This document shows positions 47,508-63,784 of a DNA stretch of 64,000 nucleotides, piece by piece. The stretch spans positions 1-64,000 of the forward strand of contig VCJN01001726.1 of the NCBI GenBank assembly GCA_006384855.1, written 5' to 3'. The notes below the pieces were generated by a model. That model was not told where the DNA came from. It did not search any database and was given only the letters and a program-made list of their open reading frames with translations. Source of the DNA: Tetraselmis striata (taxonomy: Eukaryota > Chlorophyta > Chlorodendrophyceae > Chlorodendrales > Chlorodendraceae). The position numbers and the translations under genes are program-made. Every line of letters begins with the position of its first letter. The first letter of the stretch is position 1.

Positions 47508-48399
47508 GGTGCCCCTACCTCTTGGGTTGAGCGTGGTGCGGCCGTGCGGGATGCGGGCCGCTTTTAGCCGGCTTGCAGTGTTGATCTTGTAATACTACTG
47601 TTTTTTCCGGGTAATAATGCTTTTAGCGTTAGATTTGTCAGTAATTTATTTTTCAAAAGAGACGTATTATTTTGTAAAACAGATTAAATCTGCAAGCCGC
47701 GTAAAAGCGGGCCGCTGACCACTGGTGTGCATTACAAAAAGGCCGGTACCCAACCCAAAAAAAAAAAAAAAAAAACAGCACTGCAAGATCAGCAATACAG
47801 TACAAGCCGCCTACAGGCGGCCCGCATCCCGCACGAGGCCGCGCAGGTCGGGCCGGTCGTCAGGTCTACGGGGCGGGCACGGCGCGAATCGCCACGCCCG
47901 CCGCCTGTACCGGCACCGGACGCCGGACACCGTCGTTCGACCGTCGCCCGTCCGTCGACGGACGCCGGGCCCCGGGTCGGCGGACTGCCCCCGCACCGCG
48001 GCGACCCCTTTTTACAGCACCATACTTGGACTACCGTATAGGTAAGGAATAGTCGCTGAATAGTCTCGCTTGCTGATTCAGCAATAAAAACGCGCTGCGG
48101 TACCGCGTTATTTTGGCGTTTTAGACGAATATATGACGTGCCTGGGCTAGAATACACGCGCATCCATTCAGAATCTTACCGTCGTCGGAGGTGTGCCTAG
48201 AAATCAAACGAGCACAGATCGAACGTATGACGGTTCATACGCGAAGACGCAGCACAGGAGGACGGACGGAGGACGGAGGACGGACGCCTAAAACTCCGTG
48301 ATAAAACCGTATTGTAACCGGTATTGATTCTCTCGTATTCCAGGCGATTTCGGACGCGGCTCTCCTTTTCCTCCGCTCAACCCAAGAGGTAGGGGAACC
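47508..48399. mobile_element. Candidate non-autonomous element with 25-bp inverted ends
   Basis: The sequence gtgcccctacctcttgggtt at 47508-47532 and its complement at 48375-48399 pair over 25 bp with one mismatch. Inside, 47535-47592 and 47784-47840 are a second, imperfect inverted pair. An A17 run lies at about 47758-47775. No coding frame with a domain is present. Inverted ends about 890 bp apart suggest a MITE-like element, but target-site duplications were not found. Confidence 0.5.
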
Positions 48400-48850
48400 A
48401 GGTACCTGTACGGCCGTACCTGCACAAATCGTACGAACAGGTACAAGAAGCGCTTGTACGGTGCACAGTGTGAGTGTGTGACTTCTTACGGTTCAACTAT
48501 CCGGGTCCCGGCGGGTGCGCGGGGTCGCGGGGACGATAGAGCCGCGCGCGCGCCCGCTTGCACGAGTCTGTAGGTCGAGCAGCGCAGCCGCAGCTCAGTA
48601 GGGTAGCGACTCGTCGCTAGTCCTTATTCAGTATAGCAGTCGCTACCAGGTATCCCATACCAGGGCAGGAGTAGGGAACGCGCGCGCTGCGGGTGATATC
48701 GCGGGGCAAGTACGGGTACCTGTAGCACAATTTGATGAAGGGGAAGCCGCGCTCTTACCGTCAGGCCTGCGAATCGCACTGCCCGTCCTCCAGGGCGCTA
48801 TCGACACCGACGCTGTGCGTCACGAGTCGCGATATCTTGCCTTGTAATAG
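48400..48850. other. Upstream region of the membrane protein gene
   Basis: Contains several gtacgggtac/gtaccggtac-like words and a short gacggacggaggacgg repeat just before it (48260-48290). No gene is seen. Confidence 0.4.
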
Positions 48851-49968
48851 ATGGCCAGCTTCTGTACCGATTTCTCGCTACAGTGCAGGCGCCCTAGCAG
48901 TAGCTGCAAATCATTGCCGATGTGCGCATTCGCAATATCAATGGGCGGCGTCGGCAGCGCTCCCGCGGCGGCGCGCCTGCATTGGCGATCCCCCGCGAGC
49001 ACTCGGCAGCCCCGCCCACAAGTGCACGACGCCACTCGACAAGCAAAACCTCACAGCATGGCGGTGGGGTACCCCCGAGTCTCCGCTTTCTCGCAGCCCA
49101 GGGTTGCCGACGGGCGTCAGCGGGGCGGGCGGCGCGCAGGGGGGGGCGCATTGGCAGTGGCTGCGAGTCGTGGCGGAGATGAGGAGCCGACGCCGCTGTC
49201 TGTGGAGCTCATCACCGGGGACCTACTGCTCTTGTGGCTGCACTCGCTGTCGACCGAGGCCTTCCGTGTGTCGCAGCGCCCCGATTTCCCGGGATGGGGC
49301 GCACCCCTCAGTCTACCTCCGGGCAACTTCGCGCGCTTCTTGTGCGCCCCCCCCCCCCCCCCCTCCCACCTCCTCTCCCCATACGCACTCCCTTTGGCCC
49401 GGCCTGCACGGGATGCGCTTCAGCAGCACGGGTATATGGTGCTGAAATACGCTAATTGGATGACAGGGTCGAGACCATGACAGTGATGGGCTTCTGGAGC
49501 ATCGCAGGGCTATTGACTGGCGCCTTCACCGCCGATGCCGACGCGGGCAAGGTATGCCGCTGGTTCGTCGTGTGCATCCGTCGCTGCTACTGACATGATG
49601 CTCAGCCGGAAAATACCGGTTTCCTGCTTGTCCGCAAGCCTCCTGGCTAACGCGCTAATGACTTTACTGAAGCCATCACGGAACTTTCTTTGGTTAATCG
49701 GCAACGTAAATGTTTTTTGGCAATGCGTATTGGGCCGGCTGCAAGGTATCAACTCCAACCCACCGGCCCATCTATCCATCAGGCGACTACCTCGACCGGA
49801 TGCGCTCTCCTCCTCTGCGCCTTCGCCTTGTCGGCGTGGCTGCGGGCTGCGCACCCGGAGTGCAGCCAAGGAGAGAACATCGCCCGGGTCGCCGGGCTGC
49901 TGACATTGCTCGCCCTGTGGCGCGCCTTGGTGGCGATGCGCACGACACCGGATCAGAACCGGGACTGA
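48851..49968 (+). CDS. Predicted organelle-targeted multi-pass membrane protein (possibly DUF3054-like)
   Basis: Exons 48851-49341, 49467-49551 and 49783-49968 join in phase across GT-AG introns to 253 residues. Residues 1-115 are Ser/Ala/Arg-rich with few acidic residues, as in a plastid transit peptide. The mature part starts VELITGDLLLLWLHSLSTEA and then has RPDFPGWGAPLSLPPGNF. There are four hydrophobic segments: LITGDLLLLWLHSLS, VMGFWSIAGLLTGAF, GCALLLCAFALSAWL and VAGLLTLLALWRALVAM. This arrangement recalls plant/cyanobacterial DUF3054 membrane proteins, whose function is unknown; the assignment is inference from layout. The first intron starts with a C-run directly after its donor. An overlapping plus frame (48732-49445) is a shadow. 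Confidence 0.65.
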
Positions 49969-50959
49969 GCCTACGCCGCTCGGGGATGCTCTCAATTGGG
50001 TGTCCCGGTGAATATAGTACATTCCTCTGCCCATGGCTGATACGGGCACTTAATATACGCCCATGCTCTGCTTAACATCAGACCGCATTCGCTCCATAAT
50101 GGAGATTAAACGCTGGAAACGGTCTCAAGCGGAGCAGCCGGGCCGTCACAGCCGGGCCGGGCCGTCAGACAGCTTGGCCTGTGTTGTTGGAAGACCGGCA
50201 GGAACAAAGTTGAAACAACCTTCAATTCTAATTCCAAACACAGCCAGCCTCGAAATGGAGGGACAGCGGCCGCCGCCGCCGCTGCCTCACTGTTCCGATC
50301 ACCGGGAGAGGGGCAGTACGCCAAGGAGGGGCGGTGCTGACATCGGGGGCGTACAAATACGTAGCATGCCCTAGCAGCAAGCATGGTGTCCGGTGCTTGG
50401 GTGCATCGCGAGCGGGCCGCATTGCTGCCCTATGGTGGGATGAGGTTGCGGCGCGTACATGCGGGGCAGTGGGCACAGCAAGAAGGACGAGTTGGCTTGC
50501 GGGGGGGGGGAAGGGGTGGAGTTCAGCATCGAGTCCACATGTTGCAGTTCAGTTTCGACCTCCAACAGGGATTAATCGCGCTGACACTGGCGCACCAACA
50601 GCGCCTCGCGGGGACTCGCACGTGCCAGGATGGAGCGCAGACAGATGCCGGCCGGGGGGTGAACACATGGCGCAGCCGAAAACGCGGTACTGGAAACTTG
50701 GATACTTGGCCAAATCCGTGCCGGCCCGGGTAGCTACATCGCGCAGCCGGTGGCCGCTACTGCTACGCGTATCTCATGAGTGCAATGGGCTCGGGTCACG
50801 TCCCTGACGTCGGCTGTCGCCATGCGTGCGGCGCATGCAGGCCCACGCCGCACAGGCGCAAGCTGGGGCCCGTTGCGTTGCGCCGGCGGATGAGAGCGGG
50901 ATGGGCCGCGATCACACCGGAGGCTCAAATTACAGTCGGGGGTGGTCGCGCTCGGGGGC
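49969..50959. other. Intergenic region, convergent 3' ends
   Basis: Between the membrane protein and the five-exon gene. No frame here joins to a neighbour or shows a domain. Confidence 0.4.
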
Positions 50960-52846
50960 TTAGACCGACGAGTAGACCGGCCCCTGGCGCTCCAGCTTCC
51001 ACCTGCGCGCGGACAGGTCCAGGCAGAGCTCGCCGTGTCAGTTGGAGGGCTTGGGCGGCGCGGCATATCGGGACGGGGACCCTGCCGGCTCCGGTGAGCT
51101 GAGTGCATCCCCTTCTGGTACCATCTATCAAGATGGGTAGGCGGGCCCCCGAAACAGTGAATTGTTTGGCAGTGCGGAGTTCGGAAGTGTGCTCTGGTAG
51201 ATGTATGTGGTATGTTAGGGGTAAACGCGCCCAGCTCTCATGGCCTGGGGGCAGGTAATAGGGGGCATCAACCAGCCCCAATTGGGTGCCTGGCTGCAGC
51301 TCTAGACCCATGGATGGGCATAGTTTGTTTCCTCTCCGCGAGGGGGTCGAAAACAGTCACGAATATCGAACCCTGAGCGCGGGTACGGTGAACGCTGCCG
51401 GCACCAGACACATTGCCATGTGAGCACGCGTGCACGTGCACGAGCACGCGCACCCCATGCCGCGCACGGCCGTGGGGGCGCAGGGGGGGGCGCCAGGGCG
51501 CACCTCTTCTGCTGGAGCTGGTCGTTCCACATCCTCTGGTAGCTGTGCGTGGTCTGCTTCGGCTTGATCTGCGCATGCGGGTGCCGGGTGGGCGGGTGAA
51601 AGGGGGGCATGCGATGAGAACGGCAGTTTATATGTCATGTCATGTCATGTCATGTCATGTCATGTCATGTCATGTCATGTCATGTCATGTCATGTCATGT
51701 CATGTCATGTCATGTCATGTCATGGCATGGCATGGCATGGCATGGCATGGCATTGGGCAAGAGGTAGGCATATAAACCATTGAGGTGCTGGGAGAGAGGA
51801 AGGGAAGGTGGGGGTGGAGGGGATGGGGGGGGGGGGGGGGGGGTGCCGCACCGTGGCCTGGGTCATGGGCTTGCCGGACCGGATCTCGCGCTTCTGGGCA
51901 TTCTCCTCCACGCATGCGACGATGTAGTCCGAGCTGCCAGGGGGGGGGGGGGGGAGCGGGCAACGGCAGACCGCGGTCAGCGCGAATCCCGATGCGCCAT
52001 GAGAGGGTACGTGCTACGGGACACAAACACGCATGCTGGGTTGGGTTCATCAGTGCGAGCGGGAGAGAGAGATAAGGGGAGAGTGTGGGGGGGGGGGGGG
52101 GGGGGGGGAGAGTGGTGGTGGGGGGGGGGGGGCGCACTTGAACTTGCGGGGCCGGACTTCAGTCCCCAGGAAGCGGCCGGGCAGGCTCAGCATCCCAAGC
52201 GCCAGCTGCGTGCGTCAGAGAGGCGGGGGGGGGGGGGGGGGGGGGGGGGGGGACAGCGGAGGGTGGTGGGGGTTAGGAGGCGATGTGGAGCCGGCCGCAC
52301 AGCGCTCGCGTTCGGTCAGCAGTTGAGAACAGCCCAACCAATGCGCGCCCGGTTGCGAATCATAATAATTTATTTGGTGAGTACCAGAACCTTTATTTGC
52401 CGGACGTCGTTGGTTTTATTAGCAAAAGAGGGGGTGTTAAAGTGAAGCGGGCTGAACGGCAGATGGGCGGAGAGGGGCAGTGGTGGGTGGAGGGGGGCAG
52501 CAGGGGGGGGAGAGGGGTGGGGGCGCACAGCGGAGCCAGCGAAATATATTTTGAAGAAGTCCTCCGTCACGTGCGGGATTTTGGGGTCCCCGCGGTACGG
52601 TGAGGGGTTGAAGTCGCCCATGATACCGTGACGGTGTTGCCCACTGGCGGAGCGGTCGCAATGCGCGAACACCGGCGGCCTGTCCAACCCTGCTTGGCGA
52701 GCACCCCGAGCGACGCGATTTTCCCGACCAGCGCTGCCTGTCTTATTGGGGGTTGGTGACTGCCGCAGGGTGGGACTCCGGAGGCTTTGAGAGTCTCCAC
52801 GCCACCGCTGCTGCTGTTCTGGTATCCCGGGCAGCGGCGTCGTCAC
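50960..52846 (-). CDS. Unrecognised five-exon gene, ~191 residues
   Basis: Minus-strand exons 52846-52529, 52205-52138, 51933-51852, 51568-51504 and 51002-50960 join in phase across GT-AG introns to an open frame of 191 codons plus stop. The N-terminal ~70 residues are basic and Ser/Gln-rich, and could be a transit peptide or an overextended start; a later ATG precedes DFNPSPYRGD. The conserved-looking body includes PKIPHVTEDFFKIYFAGSA, LGMLSLPGRFLGTE, YIVACVEENAQKREIR, THSYQRMWNDQLQQKRW and a final LERQGPVYSSV. I cannot name the family. The exact phase agreement over four introns is the main evidence that it is real. Introns contain C-runs on the sense strand beside splice sites, and one holds a pentanucleotide array. 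Confidence 0.65.
51632..51753. repeat. (CATGT)n then (CATGG)n pentanucleotide array
   Basis: About 18 CATGT units followed by about six CATGG units, within an intron of the five-exon gene. Confidence 0.95.
52087..52251. repeat. Cluster of long G-runs (C on the sense strand)
   Basis: Runs at about 52087-52109, 52121-52132 and 52225-52251 flank the 52205-52138 exon. The last one ends 20 bases upstream of its acceptor on the minus strand. Confidence 0.9.
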
Positions 52847-55198
52847 GGTGCCGGGCTGGGCGGCATCATCAGGCGCTGTTCATCGCCTCGCAAGAAGTCG
52901 CGAGGAGGCCGCCGCCACTGCTGCGTACTGTGCGACTTTGATGCATACGATGTACTACATTTGCATATACCTAGATTAAACCCGGGATGTGCCAAGCTGG
53001 ATGACAGCGTGGAAATGCTGATAATAATATTTTGGAAGGTAGTACTCGTACCCGTACATAACCAGCGGGTTTTGCATATTGTAGTATAAGTGTGTATCTT
53101 GTAGCGCTACTCTGTAGTATGATCTTGATAAATTTGGTATTTTCTGAAATACTTGTACCTAGGTACTGGATCCCAGGCCGGGGACAGGACTGTCGACACC
53201 AGCAGCAGTTCGTGATACCCCTGATACAGATACCCCTGGGCGAAGTTACAACATCGCGATTCCGCGTAGTCGTATATAAAAGGTTTATATATAGAGTTAT
53301 CGATTGATTCACGATCGCCTTCTGCAGCTATTTTTTAATACATCAGGGCTTTCACAAATGCGCACTACAAACTAGCTCATGTAATTGATCCTCGGTCGCC
53401 TCGGTTTTATTTTGCTACTTCAAGCTACCCGTACCGGTAGCGCCGCAACAGGCAGCGCGCAGCAAGCATATGCTGCCCGAAGATGGCATGAAATGTACGA
53501 AAGCGCGGCTGGTTGACCTGCCTAATGGATCTTATTTCATTCAAATAACACCCCGTCCTATGCACTTGCAAGACGCAGCGCCGGATGACTGGCGTTGCTC
53601 GACGATTGGCATGTTGGGGCAGCCTGCGTTCTTGCGGTGCCGCGTACTAGCACAAATGAATAGTGCCGGAGCGAACCATGAACCGCGGCTATTTGACAAT
53701 GCAGGCACCGACAATGGAAACACCTGTCTATTGAACGCATGCGGCGGCGGTAGTTGCCCATTATCGTCCCCACAATGTGCAACCTCACAGAGGCTCAATG
53801 CTGGCTGTAGAGGCTCACATATATTTTCGGTGCGGATGCATTGCAATCACGCAATATATGGAGACTGTGCAGGCGGCAACAACCTGGAGACCCCTGTGGA
53901 ACTTTGCCCCATTGCATGAGCAACGCGCCGGGATGGATGATAACTGCGCTCTTTTGTTACGGGTCCAACACCAGCTGCAATGCGATTCGGAATGATCATT
54001 GGTCATGAGTACCATTGTGCGGTATACATAGCGATTCATGTGACATTTGGCAAGAGGCGTTTCGAAATGGCATTCTACGAATGTGACAGGTACCCCGGAA
54101 ACACATGGTGCAGCTGAGCCGATGCGATTACGGCAAAATCGCGGTGACCGCATGCATGCAAGCACATCGTTGTCTCGTCTGCCACGGCAACAGGCCGGGC
54201 TTACAGCCGTCGGTTCAATGCATGCAATCTGCCTCGTCTGTCTATATCGCTACCTCTGCGTGCATGTGCCTGTCTCTTTTGTGCGTGTCCCGCCCATCGA
54301 CAATAGAGGGACGACCAGGTGCCGTACCGCGTTGACGCGTACCAGGTAGCTACAAGCTGACCAAGGACAGTGATGGTCACGTCCATTCTGTCACTGTCGT
54401 GGCATTGCTTTGCCTCTGTATCGCCTAGTCATGATTGGATGCGAGGGCGCCACTGCGTTCGGTGGGGGCGAGGAAGGAGAACCAAGCTCGACATCCTGCC
54501 GTCATGTTCCTAAGTTCCTACGGTTGCCAAGTTCCTACGGTTGCCTGCCATCCTCCCGTCATGTGCACCCTTCATGTACAACCTTTAAACCCTACAAACC
54601 CTAAACTAGTGTGACAGGTTTAGCACAGAATGCAATGCCGCGTGTGGCGTCGTTACATGACCAACAGACCAGTATGGGGACTTCATGCACGTTTGAGGCT
54701 GAGTGATACCATATATGTAGCGACTATTCCACACCCTGAGTCCCGGCGACCGTCAACGTGATATGCCTTTCCTTCTTGCTTGGTATCAGTTGCGCATGAT
54801 TGTGCCAGCGTGCCGCATGCTCTGCAGTAATGACAGAGGGTGGCGGCGCTGGGGGCAGGAACGTCTTCAGGAGCACAACAAGGAACACGGCCCAGCCTCG
54901 CCGTCACGCAAGAAATGCACACCCGCACTTCATTGTTTTCTGCCCACGTCCGACGCTCCTGTATTGAGAACCGTTATCACATCGTACGTACCGGGCAGGC
55001 AGGCGCACGTTTCGAATCCACCTCCGTGATACATTTGTGTCGTATTCGTGTATGCTGGGAAAGTACAAATGTGCTCTACCAAATTGTAGAATTAATATAT
55101 AGGTATTGACACGTTCAGTCCAAATACGCCGTTCGTAAAATCATCCACCCTTTTAATTTTCCTTGAAGAGAACGCCCACATGCCGATTCCGTACGCGG
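52847..55198. other. Gene-free, AT-richer region with element fragments
   Basis: A 30-bp fragment of the retrotransposon 3' tail lies at 53341-53371 (gggctttcacaaatgcgcac), immediately followed by ctagctcatgtaat, the shared element end. Open frames at 53470-53919 and 54410-54604 have no domains. Two plant-type telomere words (aaaccct) are at about 54588-54602. Confidence 0.45.
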
Positions 55199-55495
55199 CA
55201 ATGATTGTAATAAGCCTGTGATTGGGCTTGCATGCAACCTGCGACAACATTCGCTGTAGTTTCCTCTGCATTTGATTTCTAACCGGTTGGCCAGTTTCTT
55301 CGTCGCATCGTTGTTGTTCCCGCACGCCGGCACCCGAAGATCGACAGCCCCATTGCAATAAGCCTGTGATTGGGCTTGCTTGCAACCTGTTACAACATTC
55401 GCTGTAGTTTCCTCTGCATTTGATTCCTGACCGGTAGGCCAGTTTCTTCGTCGCATCGTTGTTGTTCCCGCGCGCCGGCACCCGTAGATCCACAG
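55199..55495. repeat. 149-bp tandem duplication
   Basis: Copies at 55199-55345 and 55346-55495 share aataagcctgtgattgggct through ccggcacccg with few differences. The core aagcctgtgattgggcttgc resembles words in dispersed repeat D near the carboxypeptidase gene. Confidence 0.85.
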
Positions 55496-55774
55496 GGAGC
55501 GTGGACCATCGAACTCCGCGTCCGTTCCCGGCTACTGGCAGATGTGAATCAGCGTGTACGGAGACGGAGATGTGCCGGCTGACATGGCAGGACACCGCGC
55601 AGCACAGATGCCAATGCTCTCTGGGAGGGGGGGACGTGGGGGCGCACAGGCCGGGACGTCGTGGGCTGAGAACGGTGGCGTGCTTTACAGGTGTTCACCA
55701 CTTCCTATATCGGATATCATGAGTGGACACTGCCGGCGGCTGCCACGCGCGTGTGGGGCAGGGGGGAGGCGAGC

Positions 55775-57068
55775 TTAGTAGCCGTAGTCGACCTTGGGCT
55801 CCATCACCATCGGCTTGGCCAGGAAGTCGGTGAACTCCTGGGCGGGGGTGGAGGTGTAGCGGGTCTCGCGCCACATGTCGGGGGTCAGGAAGCCGTAGGT
55901 CTTGGAGAGCGCCGCAAAGGTGGCCTTCACAAAGTTGCCCAGGGTCTTGGTGGAGCCGCGGGAGCAGGTGTAGCAGTCGTCCACGCCGGCCATCTGCAGC
56001 ACCTTCTTGGGGGTGCGCGCCGCCACGATGCCGGCACCGCGGGGCGCCGGGATGAGGCGCACGTGGACGGAGCCGCAGCTGGCGCTGATCTTGGTGGGCA
56101 CGGTGTGGGGCTTGCCGATCTTGTTACCCCAGTAGCCACGGCGCACGGGCACCAGGCCCATCTTGGCCTGGATGATGGCGCCGCGGATGGCGGTGGCCAC
56201 CTGGACGCCGCCCGCGATTAAGCGCGCACCGTCAGCACCCACGAGGCGTCGGGCACTGGGCGAGGGGCAAGGGAGGGGGTTGTCAGGCTGCCTAGGGCCT
56301 CAAACCCCAGCGTGACCCTAGCTGGCGCGCACCTCCTTGGCGCACTTGACTCCGAGGCCGACGTGGCCGTTGTAGTCGCCGACGACGACGAAGGCCTTGA
56401 AGCGGGTGCGCTGGCCGGCGCGGGTCTGCTTCTGCACGGGCATGATCTTCATGACCTCGTCCTTCAGGGTGGGGGAGGGCAGGAAGTTCTCCACGATCTG
56501 GTACTCCTTGATGGGCAGGGAGAAGAGGAACACGTGCTCCAGGCTTTTGATCTTGCCCTACGCCGCGCAACACAAGAGACCATCAGCGCCCGCCTCCGAC
56601 TGGCCGGCGCTGCCAAAGACTCCAACACAAACTGCCATCCGGGGATCGCCGGTTCCAATCCAACAATAACATGATGCGCAGCATCGAAATGGATAGCACA
56701 GTTCACATCTGCACTTCCCCCCCCCTCCTTCATGATTTCTCCAGCACCCTGCCCCACAACACGCACCCTCTGCGTTGCAGCAGGCATGCTTCTGCCGCAG
56801 CTTGTGCCCTCCCATGGCGGGCGATGCGGAGGCACGGTTGCTTCCTGTGTGAGGGTGAGTGCGGCAGGGCGGGGACAGCCCCCCCTCTCACCTGCTGCAC
56901 AAGGCGGCCGAGCTTGGTGCACGGCACCCACTTCTCCTCCTCCTTCTGGCCACGGCCGCGGCCGCGGCCCCTGCCGCGGTCACCGCGACCACGGCCGCCA
57001 AAGCCGCGGCCGAAGCCGCCGCGGCCGCGCTCGCCGCGCTCGCCGGAGGGAGGGGGTGCGTCAGCCAT
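55775..57068 (-). CDS. RPS2: 40S ribosomal protein uS5 (RPS2)
   Basis: Small-subunit ribosomal protein near the mRNA entry channel; needed for decoding fidelity. Exons 57068-56892, 56557-56333 and 56200-55775 join in phase to 275 residues. The N-terminus [18 protein letters not shown] leads into a Gly/Arg-rich tract typical of eukaryotic uS5 (arginine-methylation region). Core landmarks are [143 protein letters not shown] and [10 protein letters not shown]. Length is close to the plant protein. Start chosen as the ATG before ADAPPP; an upstream in-frame ATG exists (57089). Confidence 0.95.
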
Positions 57069-58681
57069 GATGATTGCCTGCTGAAACACGGCAGCGGGGC
57101 ATCAGCGGGCGGAAACAACGGAGACCCCAGGAGTGACCCCTTCACCCCCCGGGTTAAAAAACGAACCAGAAACGCAAGGTTGGAACGATAACTCCCTGAA
57201 ACACAAAGACAGCCACTACCCAGACTGTGTGACGGGGAATCCCCCCCCCCCCAACAACGCCGCCAACCGGGGTGTTTCCCGCTGGATAAAACGTGCGTCC
57301 CCGACAGCCTGCCTGGCTTCCCGCGACGCGAGGGGGCGCGACTGTGCGTGCGGCAGGATAGTGGCGTGTTGGCTGAGCGTGCGGGGGTCTGGTTCGCGGT
57401 ACTTGCGGGTATGGGCAGGGCCACGGGCGGGTGTGGCCGTGAGAGGATGCGCGCTGCCCGCCGGCCCGTCCGCGCGCACTTCGGGGGGTCGGAGGGGGGG
57501 GGGGGGGGGTGCTGATCGGCGCGCCACGGGGAGGGGGGCGCACGCGGTCGGCGTGGCGCACGTGCGGGCGGGGTTGGGAGGGGTCAGCCAGGCAAGTTCG
57601 CACCTGTGAGGGCAGGGAGCAAGGGGGGTGGCGCGGCAGCGGGGCTGCTGCTGGGGAGTTCGCGCAGAGAGGGTGAGGCGCACGGCGGCGGCGCAGCTTT
57701 GGCCGCGCCGCGCCGCCGCCGCCTGCGCGCGCGCTGCTTGCCGCCGCCGCGCTCCCTCACCAGGCGCTTGGCGGCTGCCACGCGGAAACGCGCGTGCAGC
57801 GCGCTAACTCGTCATTCCCGCGAGGTTTTGGGATTTAGGGCAGCAGCCCTAAACATACCACCACGGTCAGGCCCCGAGGGTCCGCCCCGCGGCTATGTAA
57901 CCGCCACGCGAGGCGAGGCGGGCGAGGCGCGGCATCCCGTGGTCCCAACTGGGCTCTGGTCGGGGCATGTGCTCAACCGCATCCACCTCGCCGTCAGACC
58001 GTATCGCGGCCCCTCGCAGTTCGTCACGCAGCGTACTTTACGTGACCCCCGCCTGGAGGTGATTCACGCTCTGCATGGAAACCAGCCCTGCTGTGGTCAA
58101 GGCCGCTCGCGGTTGGTTCGCCGGGCAGGGCGAGCATGCGCCCCCCACCCCGGGGGGCAGGGGGGGGCGGGGGGTCTGCGCTCGAACAGGGTGAATATTT
58201 ACTGGGCCCGCGACGACTTGCCGTGCGCTGGCCGTTGACAGTTCTCCGGTTCCCGGTTTGACCGCACCAGATAAACAGCCGGCGGCGATGACAGTTTGTG
58301 TCAGGGGGTGGTGCGTTGGGAACTGCTGGTCCTACAAGGGCCTGGCGGGGTCGTACGGAACAGGAGGGGTGTGGGCCAACGAGCGGGGCCTCGGGGCACC
58401 GGGGCAGATTCGGAAACATATACCGTCACGTGATAGTTGTCTCCCGTAAACACAGATAGTCTGCAGAAACGCAGGAAGACGCACGCTAGAGCAAGCAAGT
58501 TCAGGGCGGCGACGGGTCGCCACTCGTGTATTATCGGTCTGCACTCCATTTATTCACACAACGTAGTCAAAGCCTGCCACGGGAGCTGCCGACGTGCCGC
58601 ATCCCAACGGAACCCGCGTGGCGAAATCAGGGCGGGCGCGGAGCTACCGCAGAGAGCTCGCCGCGGTGCGCGAGGCGCGCC
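57069..58681. other. Divergent intergenic region between RPS2 and the carboxypeptidase
   Basis: Very GC-rich; G-run at about 57488-57508 and C-run at 57241-57254. A small inverted pair tttaggg (57834-57840) and ccctaaa (57847-57853) resembles the plant telo-box known from ribosomal-protein promoters, but it is about 0.77 kb from the RPS2 start. A 210-codon frame (57606-58238) has no domain and reflects GC bias. Confidence 0.45.

Positions 58682-63784
<5,103 letters not shown>

Noticed and set aside
47810..48010. GC-rich block that looks superficially like rRNA sequence
   Set aside because: No conserved rRNA core sequence could be identified; it lies between inverted ends of a candidate element.
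51413..51775. Cys-His-Val-Met repeat protein frame
   Set aside because: Translation of the intronic CATGT pentanucleotide array.
54588..54606. Telomere-like aaaccct words
   Set aside because: Only two diverged units; not enough for an interstitial telomere array.
57834..57853. tttaggg/ccctaaa inverted pair as an RPS2 promoter telo-box
   Set aside because: It is about 0.77 kb upstream of the start codon and single; too weak to call regulatory.
57606..58238. 210-codon plus frame upstream of the carboxypeptidase
   Set aside because: Composition reflects GC bias; there is no domain, no splice link and no conservation clue.
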